DNA of 64,000 nt from Kumtagia sp963820075 (GTDB lineage Bacteria; Pseudomonadota; Alphaproteobacteria; Rhizobiales; Rhizobiaceae). The stretch lies in the NCBI GenBank assembly GCA_963820075.1, contig CAWFYS010000007.1, positions 103,739 through 167,738 of the forward strand, given 5' to 3'. Shown here piece after piece: positions 62,968-64,000 of this stretch (positions within the stretch are counted from its first letter, which is position 1; each line of letters starts with the position of its first letter). The position numbers and the translations under genes are program-made. The notes under the pieces were generated by a model that saw nothing but the letters and a program-made list of their open reading frames with translations, made no database searches and was not told where the DNA came from.

Positions 62968-63849
62968 TCAGTTGATCAAGCCGGCGTGCTTCATCGCCGC
63001 TTCGATCGTCTCGGCCGTACCTTCTTCCACGGTGGTGAGCGGGGAGCGCACCGTGTTGCCGGCCTTACCAAGTCGCGACAAGGCGTATTTCGCCCCGGCA
63101 ACGCCCGGCTCCAGGAAGATCGCCTTGTGCAGCGGCAGCAGCCTGTCCTGCAGGGCCAGCGCCTTTTCCTTGTCGTTGGCAAGCGTGGCGGCCTGGAACT
63201 CGGCGCACAGGCGCGGGGCGACGTTGGAAGTGACCGAAATACAGCCGACGCCGCCATGCGCGTTGAAGCCGAGCGCCGACGCATCCTCGCCCGAAAGCTG
63301 GATGAAATCCTTGCCGCAGGTCATGCGCTGCTCGGAGACGCGTTCGACCTTGCCGGTGGCGTCCTTCACGCCGACGATATTCTTGAAGTCGCGCGCCAGC
63401 CGTCCCATCGTCTCCGGCGTCATGTCGATCACCGAGCGCGGCGGAATATTGTAGATGATGATCGGCAAATTCGTCGCCTGGGCCACCGTGGCGAAGTGCA
63501 GATAGAGGCCCCGCTGGGTCGGCTTGTTGTAATAGGGCGTCACGACCAGCGCGGCATCGGCGCCGACCTCCTCCGCGAATTGCACCAGGCCCACGGCTTC
63601 CGCCGTATTGTTGGAGCCCGCCCCGGCGACCACCGGCACGCGGCCCTTGGAAACTTCCACGCAGGCTCTCACGACCTCGCGGTGCTCGTCATGCGACAGG
63701 GTCGGCAACTCGCCCGTGGTGCCTACCGGAACCAGGCCGTTCGTGCCCTCCGCGACCTGCCATTCGACCAGTTCGCGAAAGGCTTTCACGGCCAGCGTCC
63801 CGTCCTTTTCGAACGGCGTGACGAGGGCGGTCAACGAGCCTCTCAGCAT
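62968..63849 (-). CDS. dapA: 4-hydroxy-tetrahydrodipicolinate synthase
   Basis: 293 residues from ATG 63849. The glyoxylate-binding GTTGELPTLSHDEH, the Tyr motif VVTPYYNKPTQRGLYLHF, and the Schiff-base Lys in NIVGVKDATGKVERV are all present. It catalyses the first step of the lysine/diaminopimelate branch. Upstream of smpB, as in rhizobia. Confidence 0.95.
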   Translation of the reverse strand: MLRGSLTALVTPFEKDGTLAVKAFRELVEWQVAEGTNGLVPVGTTGELPTLSHDEHREVVRACVEVSKGRVPVVAGAGSNNTAEAVGLVQFAEEVGADAALVVTPYYNKPTQRGLYLHFATVAQATNLPIIIYNIPPRSVIDMTPETMGRLARDFKNIVGVKDATGKVERVSEQRMTCGKDFIQLSGEDASALGFNAHGGVGCISVTSNVAPRLCAEFQAATLANDKEKALALQDRLLPLHKAIFLEPGVAGAKYALSRLGKAGNTVRSPLTTVEEGTAETIEAAMKHAGLIN

Positions 63850-64000
63850 TGGTTCAACTCCTTGGCGGGCCGCCATTGCGCTGTCTTTCAGTCGCGCCGG
63901 CTTCTATCCGAAAGCGGGGCCGCGCACCATAGTCTTGACATGGTGTCACGGCAAGGAGTTGCTCTGTCCTGCTGGCGGCGGTTATCACGGTCGCACCGGC

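Overview
The window is high-GC DNA from an alphaproteobacterium, most likely of the Hyphomicrobiales (Rhizobiales; Phyllobacteriaceae-like). The evidence is the run rpoZ-rel-pyrE-acpS-lepB-rnc-era with dapA-smpB nearby, and rhizobial-type palindromic repeats. A tetrahydromethanopterin (H4MPT)/methanofuran C1 cluster and genes usually found beside PQQ-dependent alcohol dehydrogenases mark it as a methylotroph or formaldehyde oxidiser.

Layout. 0-14 kb is accessory and decayed: a frameshifted metallopeptidase-like gene, a truncated methyltransferase, a deaminase, two frameshifted autotransporters (the second with a YVTN-propeller passenger), a compact exosortase operon with its putative mini-substrate, and a DUF11 adhesin fragment trapped between IS110 and IS21 remnants. 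It ends at tRNA-Ser(CGA). 14.3-19.1 kb holds a SoxYZ-like carrier, a protealysin-type M4 protease with an emfourin-like inhibitor, a Ycf48-like propeller and a collapsed multicopper oxidase. 19.4-25.8 kb is the most unusual part: an operon of two proteins that together resemble a split LodA/GoxA (CTQ-type) oxidase, then a radical SAM/SPASM enzyme, a LodB/QhpG-like flavoprotein and a downstream conserved protein. 25.8-27.5 kb has a CRP-type regulator next to an internally deleted cyclase/TPR gene. 27.7-35.2 kb is the PQQ-dehydrogenase accessory set (metallo-hydrolase, cytochrome c, ABC exporter, propeller, binding protein) without the dehydrogenase. 35.2-51 kb is the methanofuran/H4MPT cluster (MfnB-FolB fusion, MfnE-like kinase, DUF6513, DUF447, H4MPT-linked protein, HisA-like, fae, OrfY-like, two ATP-grasp proteins, mch, mtdB, mptG, pterin dehydratase). 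fhcABCD is not in the window. 51.2-52.6 kb is a MarR-controlled unit. 52.7-64 kb is housekeeping.

How the parts fit: a periplasmic quinoprotein encoded elsewhere would oxidise an alcohol and pass electrons to the cytochromes here; the formaldehyde made is condensed with H4MPT by Fae and oxidised by MtdB and Mch, while the small ORFs build methanofuran and H4MPT.

Caution on sequence quality: at least a dozen genes, including lepB (twice) and pyrE, carry single extra bases that break otherwise perfect reading frames. These look like consensus errors, so most frameshifts here should not be read as gene death. Two dispersed repeat families also lie inside coding sequences in frame.
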